From Salinibius halmophilus (lineage in GTDB: Bacteria > Pseudomonadota > Gammaproteobacteria > Pseudomonadales > Natronospirillaceae), in assembly GCF_003577475.1 (NCBI RefSeq), contig NZ_QPEP01000011.1, forward strand, positions 62,001 to 126,000: a DNA stretch of 64,000 nucleotides, written 5' to 3'. Positions 9,827 through 19,690 of the stretch are shown here, piece after piece (within the stretch, counting starts at the first letter, position 1; each line of letters starts with the position of its first letter). The position numbers and the translations under genes are program-made. The notes beneath the pieces were generated by a model. The model saw only the letters and a list, made by a program, of their open reading frames with translations. It did not search any database and was not told the DNA's origin.

Positions 9827-10282
9827 ATGAAATTGCAACGAGAGGAAAGAGTTCGACTTATGCACACTGGTATCCCGCGCAGTGTGGCACTTGAACTCGT
9901 ATTTTCACCAGGGATGCTAGGTTATGAAATTCATCCAGCAAATGGTGGCGCAGCCTTAACAAAAGAGCGCCTTAGTATCGAGGACTTCCTGCCGGTCGGT
10001 GTCACATCACCCCTGCAACTTGAAGCTGTATTGCGCAAAGCAATGATCTCCGTGGCGCGTTTTATTAACATGCCTGAACTAGACGCCTACCGGCAACAAT
10101 ATGCTTGTGAGTTATTGGACTTGGTTGAGCCGGATTCAGAGCGCTATGTGCCCTTGCTAAGAGTGTTTGCTAATTTGATCGACAATATGATTCAAATGCT
10201 TACAACCGATGATGCACAAGGCGCATCAGAGCTGAAAGCAACAGCCGCTGATGGTGGCAGTAAAACCGAAATGCTGCACTAA
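9827..10282 (+). CDS. Hypothetical cytosolic protein
   Basis: 151 residues from an ATG preceded by ACGAGG; an in-frame TTG at 9812 is less likely. No signal peptide or membrane helix is present. The first half is mixed with RREERVR-type charged segments, the middle is helical, and the C-terminal approximately 25 residues are low-complexity and polar. No family is recognised. It is terminated by a bidirectional hairpin shared with the convergent OmpA-like gene. Confidence 0.7.
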   Translation: MKLQREERVRLMHTGIPRSVALELVFSPGMLGYEIHPANGGAALTKERLSIEDFLPVGVTSPLQLEAVLRKAMISVARFINMPELDAYRQQYACELLDLVEPDSERYVPLLRVFANLIDNMIQMLTTDDAQGASELKATAADGGSKTEMLH

Positions 10283-10298
10283 GGCTTGCTTAATTGCA

Positions 10299-10328
10299 TA
10301 AAAAACCCAGTCATTGACTGGGTTTTTT
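10299..10328. terminator. Bidirectional rho-independent terminator
   Basis: The stem AACCCAGTC/GACTGGGTT carries an A-run on its left and a T-run on its right, so it works in both directions between the convergent genes ending at 10282 and 10347. Confidence 0.92.
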
Positions 10329-10346
10329 AGTTTTGCCCTCAGTAAT

Positions 10347-11735
10347 TTAGCGAGTAGGCGTCACAATGATTGGTTCAACGTTCGGCACTAAGAAAATCTC
10401 AATGCGTCGATTCTGTGCTCGGCCCGACGCAGTGTTGTTGTTGGCAACCGGAATGTTAGAGGCATGGCCCACGGCTCGCATACGCTTGGTATCAACGCCA
10501 TAGCGCGCTAGCATACGCACCGCAGAGGAGGCGCGAGCCGTTGAGAGCTCCCAGTTCGATGGGTAATAAATTTGCAGTTTATCGCCAATAGGGCGGCTAT
10601 CTGAATGACCTTCGATGCTAATGGTGTAGCCGTCAAATGCTTTGATTGATTGGGCTACCGCAGCTAAGGCTTGCTCGCCACGTTCACTTAGTTCAGCCGT
10701 GCCAGAACCATATAATAGCTCGGTTGGGATGCTGATCATGGTGCGGCCATCTTCATAGCGTTCAACTAAACTGGCTTTTTCATCACTTAGCGCTTCGAGC
10801 TCACCAAGCAATGCTTCGCGAGCCTGATTTTGGGCATTTAGTTCAGTTTGCAGCTCGGCTAGTTGTTCGGCGTATTGTTCGTTTTGCGCAAGTAACTCGT
10901 TAATACGGCTGCGGGCAGAATCGAGCGCTTGTTGCGCCACGGTCTGTTCAGCCTGTAGCTTGGCACGCTCATCATTCAACTGAGCAAGCTCGGCATCTAG
11001 TGCGGCAATGGCATCGGAGTTTTGCTCGTCTGATTCTAACTCCGCCTGCAACTGATTAATTTCTGCCTCACGCTCTGCTAGCGCTGCATCTTTGGCTGCC
11101 AGCTGCTGGTTGAGGTTTTGCAGCGTTTGTTCTGCTGATGCGGCCTGACTGCGAGCGTTGTCGATGCGTTCGGCAACTTGGCGCAGATCTACGAGCTCCG
11201 CTTGTTTGTCTTCGATTTGGGCAGCAAGGTTGGCATTGTCCGACTCAAGTGCTGCAATTTGATTCGTTAACGACTCATTTTGTTCTTGCAACTGAGTCAT
11301 TTCATTTTGCATCTGGGTAAGCTGTGCTTCTAACTCGCTGCTATCTTCGTTTGCCAAGCTTGCTTCCAGCTCTGAAGCTTGAGCTTGTAGGTCGTCATTC
11401 GCTTGTTGCACAGTGGCTAACTCATTTTGCAAAGACGCCAACTCATTTTCACGCTCGGCAAGGTTCGCTTGCAGTTGTTGAATTTGCTCAGACTCAGACG
11501 CTTGTTGGCTCTCTATTTGTGCTTCCAGCGTTTGGATACGTTGGGTGGTGAAGGTGGCATCAGACTCAAGGCGACGCACATCTGAGCGTAATTCGCGCCG
11601 GTCCGCTTCAATTTGGTTGATGCGCTGCTGCAGCGATTCAGCATTACTGCTGGCGTCTAGCCATAAGTAAACACCGACCGCTGCGGCAATGCTCGCAAGG
11701 ATTGCGATAATCCAAGCAATGACGGAATTGGACAT
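10347..11735 (-). CDS. Membrane-anchored coiled-coil protein with OmpA/MotB peptidoglycan-binding domain
   Basis: 462 residues. An N-terminal membrane helix (about residues 6-26) is followed by roughly 280 residues of Gln/Glu/Ala-rich heptad coiled coil. The C-terminal OmpA-like domain has ISIEGHSDSRPIG, NWELSTARASSAVRML and NRRIEIFLVP. The architecture suggests an inner-membrane rod that reaches peptidoglycan, as in TolR/MotB-like or chromosome-partition-like envelope linkers. It lies 77 bp downstream of speE on the same strand. The coiled coil is prone to misleading database hits, for example to Smc or myosin. Confidence 0.85.
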   Translation of the reverse strand: MSNSVIAWIIAILASIAAAVGVYLWLDASSNAESLQQRINQIEADRRELRSDVRRLESDATFTTQRIQTLEAQIESQQASESEQIQQLQANLAERENELASLQNELATVQQANDDLQAQASELEASLANEDSSELEAQLTQMQNEMTQLQEQNESLTNQIAALESDNANLAAQIEDKQAELVDLRQVAERIDNARSQAASAEQTLQNLNQQLAAKDAALAEREAEINQLQAELESDEQNSDAIAALDAELAQLNDERAKLQAEQTVAQQALDSARSRINELLAQNEQYAEQLAELQTELNAQNQAREALLGELEALSDEKASLVERYEDGRTMISIPTELLYGSGTAELSERGEQALAAVAQSIKAFDGYTISIEGHSDSRPIGDKLQIYYPSNWELSTARASSAVRMLARYGVDTKRMRAVGHASNIPVANNNTASGRAQNRRIEIFLVPNVEPIIVTPTR

Positions 11736-11812
11736 TTTGTCACTCCCTCGCTGAGTTTTATTTTCAGCTTAGCAGGTTAGCAACAAAATGTGTCTGTTTG
11801 TTATTTGAGCAA

Positions 11813-12682
11813 CTATAAATTTGCCAGCGCTTTTTTCATAAACTCTGGCAAGGCTAGTGCACCTTGGTGAAGTTCGGCATTGTAATAATGCGTGGCAAAC
11901 GCTTTTTGCTTGGCATCATCAAAGCGGAACTCGCGCACTTTCACTGATTTGCTCGCCATGGTGCAGCTCCACCAGCCCGATGGATAAATTGGCTGTGGGA
12001 ACGGCAAGGTATGCATATTTTCAAAACCCGCAGCGCGCATCTCGCTGTACATTTCTTTGATAATACTATGCGTGTGGTACAGCGGCGACTCGCTCTGTTG
12101 TACCAAAATGCCATCATCACCTAACGCGCGCAGGCAGCTAGCAAAGAATTTGCGGTTAAATAGTCCTGCTGCAGGGCCTACTGGATCAGTGGAGTCGACG
12201 ATGATGACGTCGATGCTGCTAGGTTCTGCTTTTTCAATCCAATCAATGCCATCACCAAAGAAAAAATGGGCACGTGGGTCATTGTTTTTGTCGCAGAGTG
12301 CTGGGAAAAATTGCTCAGATACGCGCGTTACTCGTTCATCAATTTCAACCTGCCAGGCTTCTTCAACGTCAGGGTGCTTGAGTACTTCACGCAAGGTGCC
12401 ACAGTCGCCACCACCAACAACCACGACCTTTTTAGGCGCAGCGTGCGTGAACAGAGCAGGGTGGGTCATCATTTCGTGGTACAAGAAGTTGTCGCGGTCA
12501 GACACCATGTAGCAGCCATCCAGTACCATTAGGTTGCCCCAGTGGCTAGTGCGGTACACTTCAATCTTTTGAAACTCAGATTGTTCACTATGCAGCAGCT
12601 CTTCGATGGCTAGCGAAAAGCTAGAACCGTCGCCTGCCCATACTTCAGTGAACCATTGGTCTGGGTTAAATGAATCGCTCAT
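11813..12682 (-). CDS. speE: Spermidine synthase
   Basis: 289-residue aminopropyltransferase. It has the AdoMet-type nucleotide fold with VVVVGGGDCGTLREVLKH, the substrate loop around LDGCYMVSDRD, and DVIIVDSTDPVGPA, whose DSTDP segment binds the amine. It transfers aminopropyl from decarboxylated AdoMet to putrescine. Full length for the E. coli-type enzyme. No speD lies alongside; the gene follows spoT on the same strand with an 88-bp gap. Confidence 0.96.
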   Translation of the reverse strand: MSDSFNPDQWFTEVWAGDGSSFSLAIEELLHSEQSEFQKIEVYRTSHWGNLMVLDGCYMVSDRDNFLYHEMMTHPALFTHAAPKKVVVVGGGDCGTLREVLKHPDVEEAWQVEIDERVTRVSEQFFPALCDKNNDPRAHFFFGDGIDWIEKAEPSSIDVIIVDSTDPVGPAAGLFNRKFFASCLRALGDDGILVQQSESPLYHTHSIIKEMYSEMRAAGFENMHTLPFPQPIYPSGWWSCTMASKSVKVREFRFDDAKQKAFATHYYNAELHQGALALPEFMKKALANL

Positions 12683-12770
12683 GGTGTATTTCCTTCAATT
12701 CTGTGATGGCACAGTTGAGTGCCATCAAAACGAGGCGAATATCGCAGTTTTTGCTGAAATTGCAAGCCGC

Positions 12771-14891
12771 TTAGGCGTAGATCCGCGAGATTTTTAATAC
12801 CACTTGGTCAAGGCGGCGCAGCAATCGAATCACGCGAGCTAGATGCACGCGGTCATAAACGGAAATTGATGCACGCACTACACTGGTATTGGCGTCACGT
12901 TCATCCATATTAATGGTTTCGATATTGGCTTCAGCTTCTGCTACAGCCGCCGCGATTTTGGCTAATGCACCACGCTCGTTTTGTACCTCTAAGCGCAGGT
13001 CAACGACGAACTCGTGGTCGATCTGTTCATCCCATGCAAACGGCAAGCAGCGGTCTGGGTCGTTGCGCAAGTCGTTAATATTCTTGCAGCTTTCCACATG
13101 AACCATCAGACCCTTGCCTTTGGAAATCACGCCAACAATTGGATCGCCTGGAATTGGGTGGCAGCATTTGGCATAGCTCACCAATACGCCCTCAGCACCA
13201 GAAAGCTTCATCGGTTTGCTGGCGTCATTAGCTGGGCTGTCGTCACCAACGTTTAATAAGCGGTGGGCCACTAAATAAGGCAGACGGTTGCCCAAACCAA
13301 TGTCTTCAAACAGTTTGGCTTTCGACTCTATGTTCGCGTCGGATATTAAACGGTCAAAAGCATCGTCACCTAATGCTTCTATTGAGCCGCCTAATGCTTG
13401 GACAGCGCTTGATAGCATGCGATAGCCCAACGACTGAGAGTCAGACTCGCGCAGCGTTTTCATGTGGTGGCGAATGCTGGCGCGGGCTTTGGCGGTAATC
13501 GCATGGTTAAGCCAAGCAGGGTTAGGCCGCGCCAGCTTGCCGGTAAGAATTCGAACGGTATCGCCGCTCTTTAAAGGCTGGGTGAGTGGTGCGACTTTGC
13601 GGTTAATCAAACAACCAGTGCAACGATTGCCCACGTCGGTATGAATGGCGTAAGCGAAGTCGATGGCACAGGCTTGTTTCGGCAACTCAATGATTTTGCC
13701 TTTTGGAGAAAACACATAAATTTCGTCCGGGAAAAGGTCGATTTTTACGTTTTCAATGAACTCGACTGGGTTACCGGCGCGTTGCTGAATTTCTAGCAGG
13801 CCTTTCACCCAGCGGCGAGCACGAGCATGGGCTGGGTGTGGGTCGTGCGAGTCGTTTTGCTTGTAAAGTGAGTGCGAGGCAATACCCCAAGCCGCCATTT
13901 CGTCCATTTCTTTGGTACGAATTTGAATCTCGATTGGCACGCCATTCATACCAATTAGCGTGGTGTGCAGTGACTGGTAACCATTAGCTTTAGGGATAGC
14001 AATGTAGTCCTTAAAGCGATTCGGAATAGGCTTGTAGTAATTGTGCACAATGCCCAGGATGCGATAACAGTTATCGACAGAATCGGTCACAATGCGAAAA
14101 CCATAAACGTCCATGATCGACTCAAACGCTTTGCGCTGCTCCTGCATCTTTTTGTAAATGCTATACAGGTGCTTCTCACGGCCAAATACCACGGCGTTGA
14201 TATCGTCGTTATCCAATTGGTCTTGCAATGCCTGCTGAATTTTCTCCACCATGGCGTTGCGGTTGCCGGAAATCGAACGCACGGCTGCTTTGATGCGCGT
14301 TGAGCGCATTGGATGCATGTTTTCAAAGCATAAGTCTTCTAGCTCGCGGCGCAGCGTGCCAATACCCAAGCGTTGCGCAACCGGGGCATAAATATCCAAA
14401 GTTTCTTTGGCAATTCGGCGCTTTTTGTGCGGTGGCATGACACCCAGAGTGCGCATATTGTGCAGCCGGTCGGCTAGCTTAACCAAAATAACGCGAATGT
14501 CTTTGGCCATGGCGAGCACAATCTTTTGAAAGTTCTCGGCTTGCTCTTCCTGCTTATTCTCAAACTTTAGGTGCGTAAGTTTAGAAACCCCATCGACCAT
14601 TTCGGCAACGTTGGCACCGAACTGTTCAATCAGGGCGTCTTTATTAACTGGGGTGTCTTCAAGCACATCGTGCAGCATGGCAGCCATTAAAGACTGGTGG
14701 TCCATGTGCATGTCAGAAAGGATTTCGGCAACCTGTAGCGGATGAATAATATAGGGCTCGCCTGAACGGCGATACTGCCCCTCGTGCGCTTGCTCAGCAT
14801 AATAATAGGCACGGCGTACCCGGTTAACCTTTTTAGGGGATAGGTAACTGGACAGTTTAAAAGCTAACTCATCTATATTCGCTACAGGCAT
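12771..14891 (-). CDS. spoT: Bifunctional (p)ppGpp synthetase/hydrolase
   Basis: 706 residues with the complete Rel/Spo layout. An HD hydrolase (MLHDVLEDT, His74-Asp75) is followed by a RelA/SpoT synthetase with YGFRIVTDS and RFKDYIAIPKANGYQSLHT, a TGS domain (VFSPKGKIIELPKQACAIDFAY), a linker with CCHPIPGDPIVG, and a C-terminal ACT domain. The RFKD (RxKD-type) signature in the synthetase is the mark of bifunctional enzymes rather than RelA. It sits in the conserved gmk-rpoZ-spoT order, although a hairpin terminator lies between rpoZ and spoT. Confidence 0.97.
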   Translation of the reverse strand: MPVANIDELAFKLSSYLSPKKVNRVRRAYYYAEQAHEGQYRRSGEPYIIHPLQVAEILSDMHMDHQSLMAAMLHDVLEDTPVNKDALIEQFGANVAEMVDGVSKLTHLKFENKQEEQAENFQKIVLAMAKDIRVILVKLADRLHNMRTLGVMPPHKKRRIAKETLDIYAPVAQRLGIGTLRRELEDLCFENMHPMRSTRIKAAVRSISGNRNAMVEKIQQALQDQLDNDDINAVVFGREKHLYSIYKKMQEQRKAFESIMDVYGFRIVTDSVDNCYRILGIVHNYYKPIPNRFKDYIAIPKANGYQSLHTTLIGMNGVPIEIQIRTKEMDEMAAWGIASHSLYKQNDSHDPHPAHARARRWVKGLLEIQQRAGNPVEFIENVKIDLFPDEIYVFSPKGKIIELPKQACAIDFAYAIHTDVGNRCTGCLINRKVAPLTQPLKSGDTVRILTGKLARPNPAWLNHAITAKARASIRHHMKTLRESDSQSLGYRMLSSAVQALGGSIEALGDDAFDRLISDANIESKAKLFEDIGLGNRLPYLVAHRLLNVGDDSPANDASKPMKLSGAEGVLVSYAKCCHPIPGDPIVGVISKGKGLMVHVESCKNINDLRNDPDRCLPFAWDEQIDHEFVVDLRLEVQNERGALAKIAAAVAEAEANIETINMDERDANTSVVRASISVYDRVHLARVIRLLRRLDQVVLKISRIYA

Positions 14892-14911
14892 CTTGCTCGC
14901 ATCACTGACAT

Positions 14912-14935
14912 AAAAAAACCGGCGTTTGCCGGTTT
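14912..14935 (-). terminator. Intrinsic terminator between rpoZ and spoT
   Basis: On the minus strand the stem AAACCGGC/GCCGGTTT is followed by a T-run, placed just after the rpoZ stop (14942) and 21 bp before the spoT start (14891). It should stop or attenuate gmk-rpoZ transcripts, which suggests that spoT is partly read-through or has its own promoter. Confidence 0.85.
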
Positions 14936-14941
14936 AGTGTA

Positions 14942-15151
14942 TCAGTCTTCTTGCTCAGCAAGAATGCTTGCATCGATATTTCCTTCAGCAATTTCGCGCA
15001 AGGCGATTACCGTAGGTTTGTCGTTCTCTTCAGGTACCGTAGGTTCAGCACCATCGTTGGCAAGCTGGCGTGCACGCTTCGATGCAACCATGATCAGTTC
15101 GAAACGGTTGTCTACGTTTTCTAGGCAGTCTTCAACAGTTACTCGTGCCAT
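14942..15151 (-). CDS. rpoZ: RNA polymerase omega subunit
   Basis: 69 residues beginning [20 protein letters not shown], the canonical omega N-terminus, then [10 protein letters not shown]. Omega chaperones the beta-prime subunit and helps form a ppGpp site on RNA polymerase. The start at 15151 is chosen over an in-frame upstream start (15196) because it matches the family. The C-terminal tail is shorter than the 91 residues of E. coli omega, as in other marine gammaproteobacteria. Confidence 0.96.
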   Translation of the reverse strand: MARVTVEDCLENVDNRFELIMVASKRARQLANDGAEPTVPEENDKPTVIALREIAEGNIDASILAEQED

Positions 15152-15213
15152 GTAAAATAGTCTCCAGATGATGGCGCATTGCGGTGGACACGCCATTGTA
15201 TGGTTTTTAATCG

Positions 15214-15828
15214 CTATGACAAGAGGCTTTCGATTAATTCTTGCTGGTTAATCGCTTGTCTGGCCTGTTTTTGGCGTTCTGCTACAAAAATAGCATGCAA
15301 TTCATCCAGTGCGGTGGAGAATGCATCGTTAATCACCACGTATTCAAACTCATGCCAATGCGACATTTCGCTTTGCGCATCTTTCATTCTACGGGCAATG
15401 ACATCGGCCCCGTCTTGACCACGATTATTAAGTCGCTGCTCAAGCGCTTCTACCGATGGTGGTAAAATGAAAATAGAGGTGCAGTTTGGCACAAGTTTTC
15501 GTACCTGCTGCGCGCCTTGCCAATCAATCTCTAAAATCACATCGATGCCTTGCGCCAATTGCTCAGTCACCCATTCGCCACTGGTGCCATAGTAGTTATC
15601 GAATACCTTGGCATATTCCAAGAATAGCCCAGAGTCGATGCCAGCTTCAAACTCAGCTATGGTTGTGAAGTTATAATTGACGCCATCTTCTTCACCTGGA
15701 CGCGGGGCGCGAGTTGTGTGTGAAACCGACACTTGGATGCTTGCGTCACGTTCACATAGGGCACTCACTAAACTTGATTTCCCTGCACCCGACGGGGCGG
15801 AAATAACAAATAGTTTTCCTGCTGACAT
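15214..15828 (-). CDS. gmk: Guanylate kinase
   Basis: 204 residues. P-loop [11 protein letters not shown] (residues 9-19), GMP-binding segment [17 protein letters not shown], and [11 protein letters not shown]. It phosphorylates GMP to GDP. A ribosome-binding site, GGAGAG, precedes the ATG. It leads the gmk-rpoZ(-spoT) cluster and is divergent from the binding-protein gene at 15936. Confidence 0.97.
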   Translation of the reverse strand: MSAGKLFVISAPSGAGKSSLVSALCERDASIQVSVSHTTRAPRPGEEDGVNYNFTTIAEFEAGIDSGLFLEYAKVFDNYYGTSGEWVTEQLAQGIDVILEIDWQGAQQVRKLVPNCTSIFILPPSVEALEQRLNNRGQDGADVIARRMKDAQSEMSHWHEFEYVVINDAFSTALDELHAIFVAERQKQARQAINQQELIESLLS

Positions 15829-15935
15829 GAGGACTCTCCAAATTGAATGGCGCGTATTCTAGCGTTAAATCCACCAAGGCGCGAATCTGTTCATATCGAC
15901 TACACTTACGTTCAGTTTCCTGCTTGGTTTGATGA

Positions 15936-16646
15936 ATGTTTCGTGCTTTTTTATTGATACTGGTTTTTTGGACGACAGTGGCGAGTGGCAAGCAAATGAC
16001 CTGGCTGCTGTCGGATGCGCACCACATGCCGTATTTCGATGGGCAAGGCAATGGCTATATTGAAGTGCTGGCCCAAGCTTTAGCGAGCGAAGGGTGGCGC
16101 ATTGACTTAGTACAACTACCCAGAACTAGGGTAGAAAGCACGATGCTAACTCAACAAGCTGACTTGATTGCTATTACCAACCCAAACTGGGTAGACGACC
16201 GCAGCAAGATGCTGTTTAGTGATGCCTATATCCATCAGCCGATGGCGATGGTTAGCCTACCGATGCCGCCGATTACCTCGTTTGACCAGTTAGCAGACAA
16301 ACGCGTGATTGAGTTCGCTGGTTATTTCTATAAAGAACCCTATCGCTCGGCAGAGCGACTCAGCACCGTCTACATCTATCGGCCTGAACAGGGCTATCGA
16401 ATGCTATTGGCCGACAGAGCCGATGTGCTGCTGTTAGATAGCTTGATTTTAGACTATCAACGCTCAGTAGATCATCGCTTAGCCCCTTTGATTAAACACG
16501 ACTTGCTGGTTAGCAGTGATTCGGTTCATTTTGGCATTGCTAGCGATCACCCTGAGCGTGACCTTATGTTAGAGGCGATCAATCGGGTTATCGCTAACAA
16601 TAATATGCAAGACTGGATGCATCAGTTCGATTTACCAAGCAACTAG
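15936..16646 (+). CDS. Orphan periplasmic solute-binding protein, SBP family 3-like
   Basis: 236 residues with an approximately 18-residue signal peptide (FRAFLLILVFWTTVASG). The body resembles the small extracellular solute-binding family 3 proteins: an early MPYFDGQGNGYIEVL segment, a central FDQLADKRVI and a hinge-like repeat of lobe elements. No permease or ATPase is adjacent, so it may serve as a sensor subunit for the PAS/chemoreceptor pair directly downstream rather than in transport. That link is an inference from position only. Confidence 0.72.
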   Translation: MFRAFLLILVFWTTVASGKQMTWLLSDAHHMPYFDGQGNGYIEVLAQALASEGWRIDLVQLPRTRVESTMLTQQADLIAITNPNWVDDRSKMLFSDAYIHQPMAMVSLPMPPITSFDQLADKRVIEFAGYFYKEPYRSAERLSTVYIYRPEQGYRMLLADRADVLLLDSLILDYQRSVDHRLAPLIKHDLLVSSDSVHFGIASDHPERDLMLEAINRVIANNNMQDWMHQFDLPSN

Positions 16647-16714
16647 TTAACCCTTGTGCAGGTTTTGCCTTGGGCATCTACACTGAAACCAATATAAAAA
16701 GTTTGGTGAAGTTG

Positions 16715-17230
16715 ATGACGGATCAGCGTGCGCAATGGCCAAGTGACCATCTAATTATTAGTAAAACCGATCTGAAGGGCAAAATAACCTATGCCAATCG
16801 GTTATTCATGCAGGTCTCAGAGATGCATGAAGGCCAATTGTTGGGCAAGCCACATTCAGTTATACGCCACCCCGACATGCCAAGAGGGGTGTTTCGCTAT
16901 ATGTGGCAAACGCTACAAAAAGGCGAAGAGTTTTTCGGGTTGGTGAAAAACAAAACCTATACCGGCAAGTACTATTGGGTATTGGCTAATGTGACGCCAA
17001 ACGTCAATGTACAAACAGGAAAGATAAACGGTTACTTCTCGGTTCGCCGCCAAATAAATGAATCGGTGGAAGAGGTTATCGCCAATATTTATCAGGAAAT
17101 GAAAAAAATAGAATCAGCGGGTACCAACCAATCTATAGATGATGCTGTGGCTTATTTGATGGCTGAATGCAGTAAAGCTGGTGGGTATCGCGATTTTGTT
17201 ATTGGTATAGCAGGGGTGCGTTTTAAATGA
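16715..17230 (+). CDS. PAS-domain sensor protein (Aer-like)
   Basis: 171 residues dominated by one PAS domain of the aerotaxis type: [37 protein letters not shown] and [10 protein letters not shown]. This matches the FAD-binding PAS of Aer, which reports redox or oxygen. It lacks its own membrane and signalling parts and overlaps the following chemoreceptor gene as ATGA. The ATG at 16715 gives a length before the PAS core like that of Aer; a TTG at 16670 in the same frame would add 15 residues. Confidence 0.88.
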   Translation: MTDQRAQWPSDHLIISKTDLKGKITYANRLFMQVSEMHEGQLLGKPHSVIRHPDMPRGVFRYMWQTLQKGEEFFGLVKNKTYTGKYYWVLANVTPNVNVQTGKINGYFSVRRQINESVEEVIANIYQEMKKIESAGTNQSIDDAVAYLMAECSKAGGYRDFVIGIAGVRFK

Positions 17231-18729
17231 GCAAAGCAGCCAAAAGCGATAAACTGTCAAAACACCCGTTTTACAAGCAGCAGTTCGTATTATTATTAGT
17301 TGCAGTCTATGTGGCTGGTGCGCTTATGCTACTGGCTCGCTTTCTACCGGATTCAGTGCGTAATCTGATTGACATTCTGTTGATGGCTGGTGTTTTAGCA
17401 TCGGTTACCGTAATGGCAGTGTCAATTAATAGAACCCAGAATCTGTTACAACAGTTGAAGCATACCCTCAGCTCCGCCGCGGCAGGTGACTTTTACCGAC
17501 GAGTAACTGATACCCGCAATTTTGGTGAGATGGGAGAGGTTGCTTGGGAGTTAAATGAGTTTCTCGATTCGGTTGAATCCTTCTTTAATGAAACCAACTC
17601 AAGCTTTAGCTGTGTGTTAAAAAATGATTTTGAGCGCCCGCCACTGACGCAAGGCATGCCTGGGCAATTTGGTGCCGCGCTAACCAATATTGCACATGCA
17701 TTGGCTCAGCTAAAAGACATTCGTGTCATCACTGACGCTAACAGTATGTCGGCCCAGCTAAACGACCTAAACATTGACAATCTGTTACAAAACCTTGGCG
17801 CCATTCAGAAAGACATGATTGGCATCTCGGCAAGGGTTGATGAAGCGGAACGCATTTCAGTTGAAAATAGTGATAAGGCTGTTAGTGCCAAAGTTGAAAT
17901 AATGCAGGTTAATGATCGTATTTCGGTCATCGACCAGTCTGTTACCGAAATGGCCAATGCTAGTGAGCAGTTAGCCGACAAAGCAGCTGCCATTCACCAG
18001 TCGTTAGACATGATCAATGGTATTACTGATCAGATTACCATGTTGGCATTGAATGCTAGCATCGAAGCCGCGCGAGCCGGTGAGCAAGGTCGAGGTTTTG
18101 CTGTGGTTGCAGATGAGGTGAAAAATCTATCTCAAAACACCAGTAATGCCGCCAAAGAAATCCGCACAAGATTAGATGAATTTTCCGCCACAATGCAGCA
18201 AACTGCTACGAGTACAGCAGCAGCTAAACAAGAAACGGATGCGATGGTAGAAACCATTGCGTCGGTGACAGATGCGGTAGAAAGCACGGCAGCATCGGCG
18301 CAAACAACAAGCCGCTTGTTAACGCTGACGCGTGATATGTCATTTATGTCACTACTGAAAGTTGACCACATTGTGTACAAGCAAAATGGCTACTACGCCA
18401 TATTGAATCAAGACGCCGAGGAGTACCGCGAAAAAGTTGCAGTAGACCATCATAGCTGTCGATTGGGTAAATGGTTTGATTCCGAAGAAGCCGTTAGTCG
18501 TTATGGTCGCTACCAAGGCTACAAACTGCTTACTGAACCCCATAAAAAAGTACATGATGGTGTGCATCACGCGCTGGACAAGGCTGCTGAAGAGCACTTG
18601 GATATCGAGGATATCGTGACTTGCATGCACATGAGTGAAGCGGCCAGTAAGCAAGTGTTTGATCATCTTGATGGCATATTAGCTGAGATTAATCAGGCCG
18701 AAGCTGACGATAGCGTCGAGATGTTTTAA
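17227..18729 (+). CDS. Methyl-accepting chemotaxis protein with C-terminal CZB domain
   Basis: 500 residues. Two adjacent membrane helices (about 21-41 and 46-66) leave almost no periplasmic domain. The signalling hairpin with [19 protein letters not shown] follows. The C-terminal chemoreceptor zinc-binding (CZB) domain has the expected ligands His381, His409/Cys411 in [10 protein letters not shown] and His439/His443. With the PAS protein encoded just ahead, overlapping by four bases, this forms a split Aer-type energy-taxis receptor. CZB domains respond to zinc or hypochlorous acid in characterised cases. Confidence 0.93.
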   Translation: MSKAAKSDKLSKHPFYKQQFVLLLVAVYVAGALMLLARFLPDSVRNLIDILLMAGVLASVTVMAVSINRTQNLLQQLKHTLSSAAAGDFYRRVTDTRNFGEMGEVAWELNEFLDSVESFFNETNSSFSCVLKNDFERPPLTQGMPGQFGAALTNIAHALAQLKDIRVITDANSMSAQLNDLNIDNLLQNLGAIQKDMIGISARVDEAERISVENSDKAVSAKVEIMQVNDRISVIDQSVTEMANASEQLADKAAAIHQSLDMINGITDQITMLALNASIEAARAGEQGRGFAVVADEVKNLSQNTSNAAKEIRTRLDEFSATMQQTATSTAAAKQETDAMVETIASVTDAVESTAASAQTTSRLLTLTRDMSFMSLLKVDHIVYKQNGYYAILNQDAEEYREKVAVDHHSCRLGKWFDSEEAVSRYGRYQGYKLLTEPHKKVHDGVHHALDKAAEEHLDIEDIVTCMHMSEAASKQVFDHLDGILAEINQAEADDSVEMF

Positions 18730-18735
18730 TCAGCA

Positions 18736-19593
18736 TCAGTAGCGATTGAGTAGCTGGTGAATCATATCCGGCTGATACACCCTTGGTAGGGTAACGGCAT
18801 AGAAGCGCTCAAATAGGTTGCTAAAAGTATGGCGCACCACTAGGTTCTCGGCGGCTAGCTCATCGCGGGCAACAACCGTTGGTAGTACCGAGTAGCCATA
18901 GTGGTCGCGCGCCATCAAGCGCAGCATTGCCATGTCGTCCACTTCCATTTTAATTTTTGCGGTAAACCCCTCGGTTTGGCAAAACGCCTCGAACTCAGAG
19001 CGAATGGCATGGTAGCGACTTGGTAGCACCCAGCTTACTTCATGGTAATGCTTGTCTGCTAGCTCGGGTGGGCAAACAATCGACACCGGCTGGCGCGACA
19101 ACAGCTGCACAATCCAAGGTTGTTCGTTCTCTAGTTCAATGGGTTTATTGGTTAATAACAAGTCCAGTTTGTGATTGGCCAGGCGCTCCAAAAGCGTGGG
19201 TAGGTTGTTGGAGTGCAGGGTGACTCTGCAATCTGAGTTGGCAAGCGTAGGGGCAATGAACTCTTCAATAAAGTTGCGCGACATATAACTAGAAATGCCA
19301 ATACTGATATGGCTGCGCTGGCCTTGCTCGCCGAAGCGCAGCAGGTTTTCTAGCTCTTCACCGCGGGTAAAAATGTCGTTGGCAAACAGCACCGCTTTCT
19401 CACCAGCCTCAGTTAGCACCAGCTTTTTTCCTGCCCGCTCAAACAGCGCGCAGTCCATGCTTTGTTCAAGCTGCTTAATTTGATTCGACAACGCTGACTG
19501 CGAAACATGCAGGGCTTGGGCCGTTTTGGTGAGGTTGCCCTGTTGGGCGACCTGCCAAAAATAATAAAGATGGTGGTAATTCAAGCGGCTCAT
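18736..19593 (-). CDS. LysR-family transcriptional regulator, divergent from dabBA
   Basis: 285 residues. The N-terminal winged helix begins NYHHLYYFWQVAQQGNLTKTAQALHVSQSALSNQIKQLE, and an effector-binding domain with the usual two-lobed pattern follows. The N-terminal segment is NhaR-like. It is transcribed away from dabB with a 97-bp intergenic region that contains two AGAAC half-sites (19610-19650), so it most likely controls dabBA in response to a carbon or energy signal. The inducer is unknown. Confidence 0.88.
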   Translation of the reverse strand: MSRLNYHHLYYFWQVAQQGNLTKTAQALHVSQSALSNQIKQLEQSMDCALFERAGKKLVLTEAGEKAVLFANDIFTRGEELENLLRFGEQGQRSHISIGISSYMSRNFIEEFIAPTLANSDCRVTLHSNNLPTLLERLANHKLDLLLTNKPIELENEQPWIVQLLSRQPVSIVCPPELADKHYHEVSWVLPSRYHAIRSEFEAFCQTEGFTAKIKMEVDDMAMLRLMARDHYGYSVLPTVVARDELAAENLVVRHTFSNLFERFYAVTLPRVYQPDMIHQLLNRY

Positions 19594-19690
19594 AATCGTT
19601 CTCTTTTATAGAACATAATAATGATTTATATGTATTTCACAGAACGATAGATTGCTCACATACTTTCGTCAACTTCTACAGAGGAGAGTG

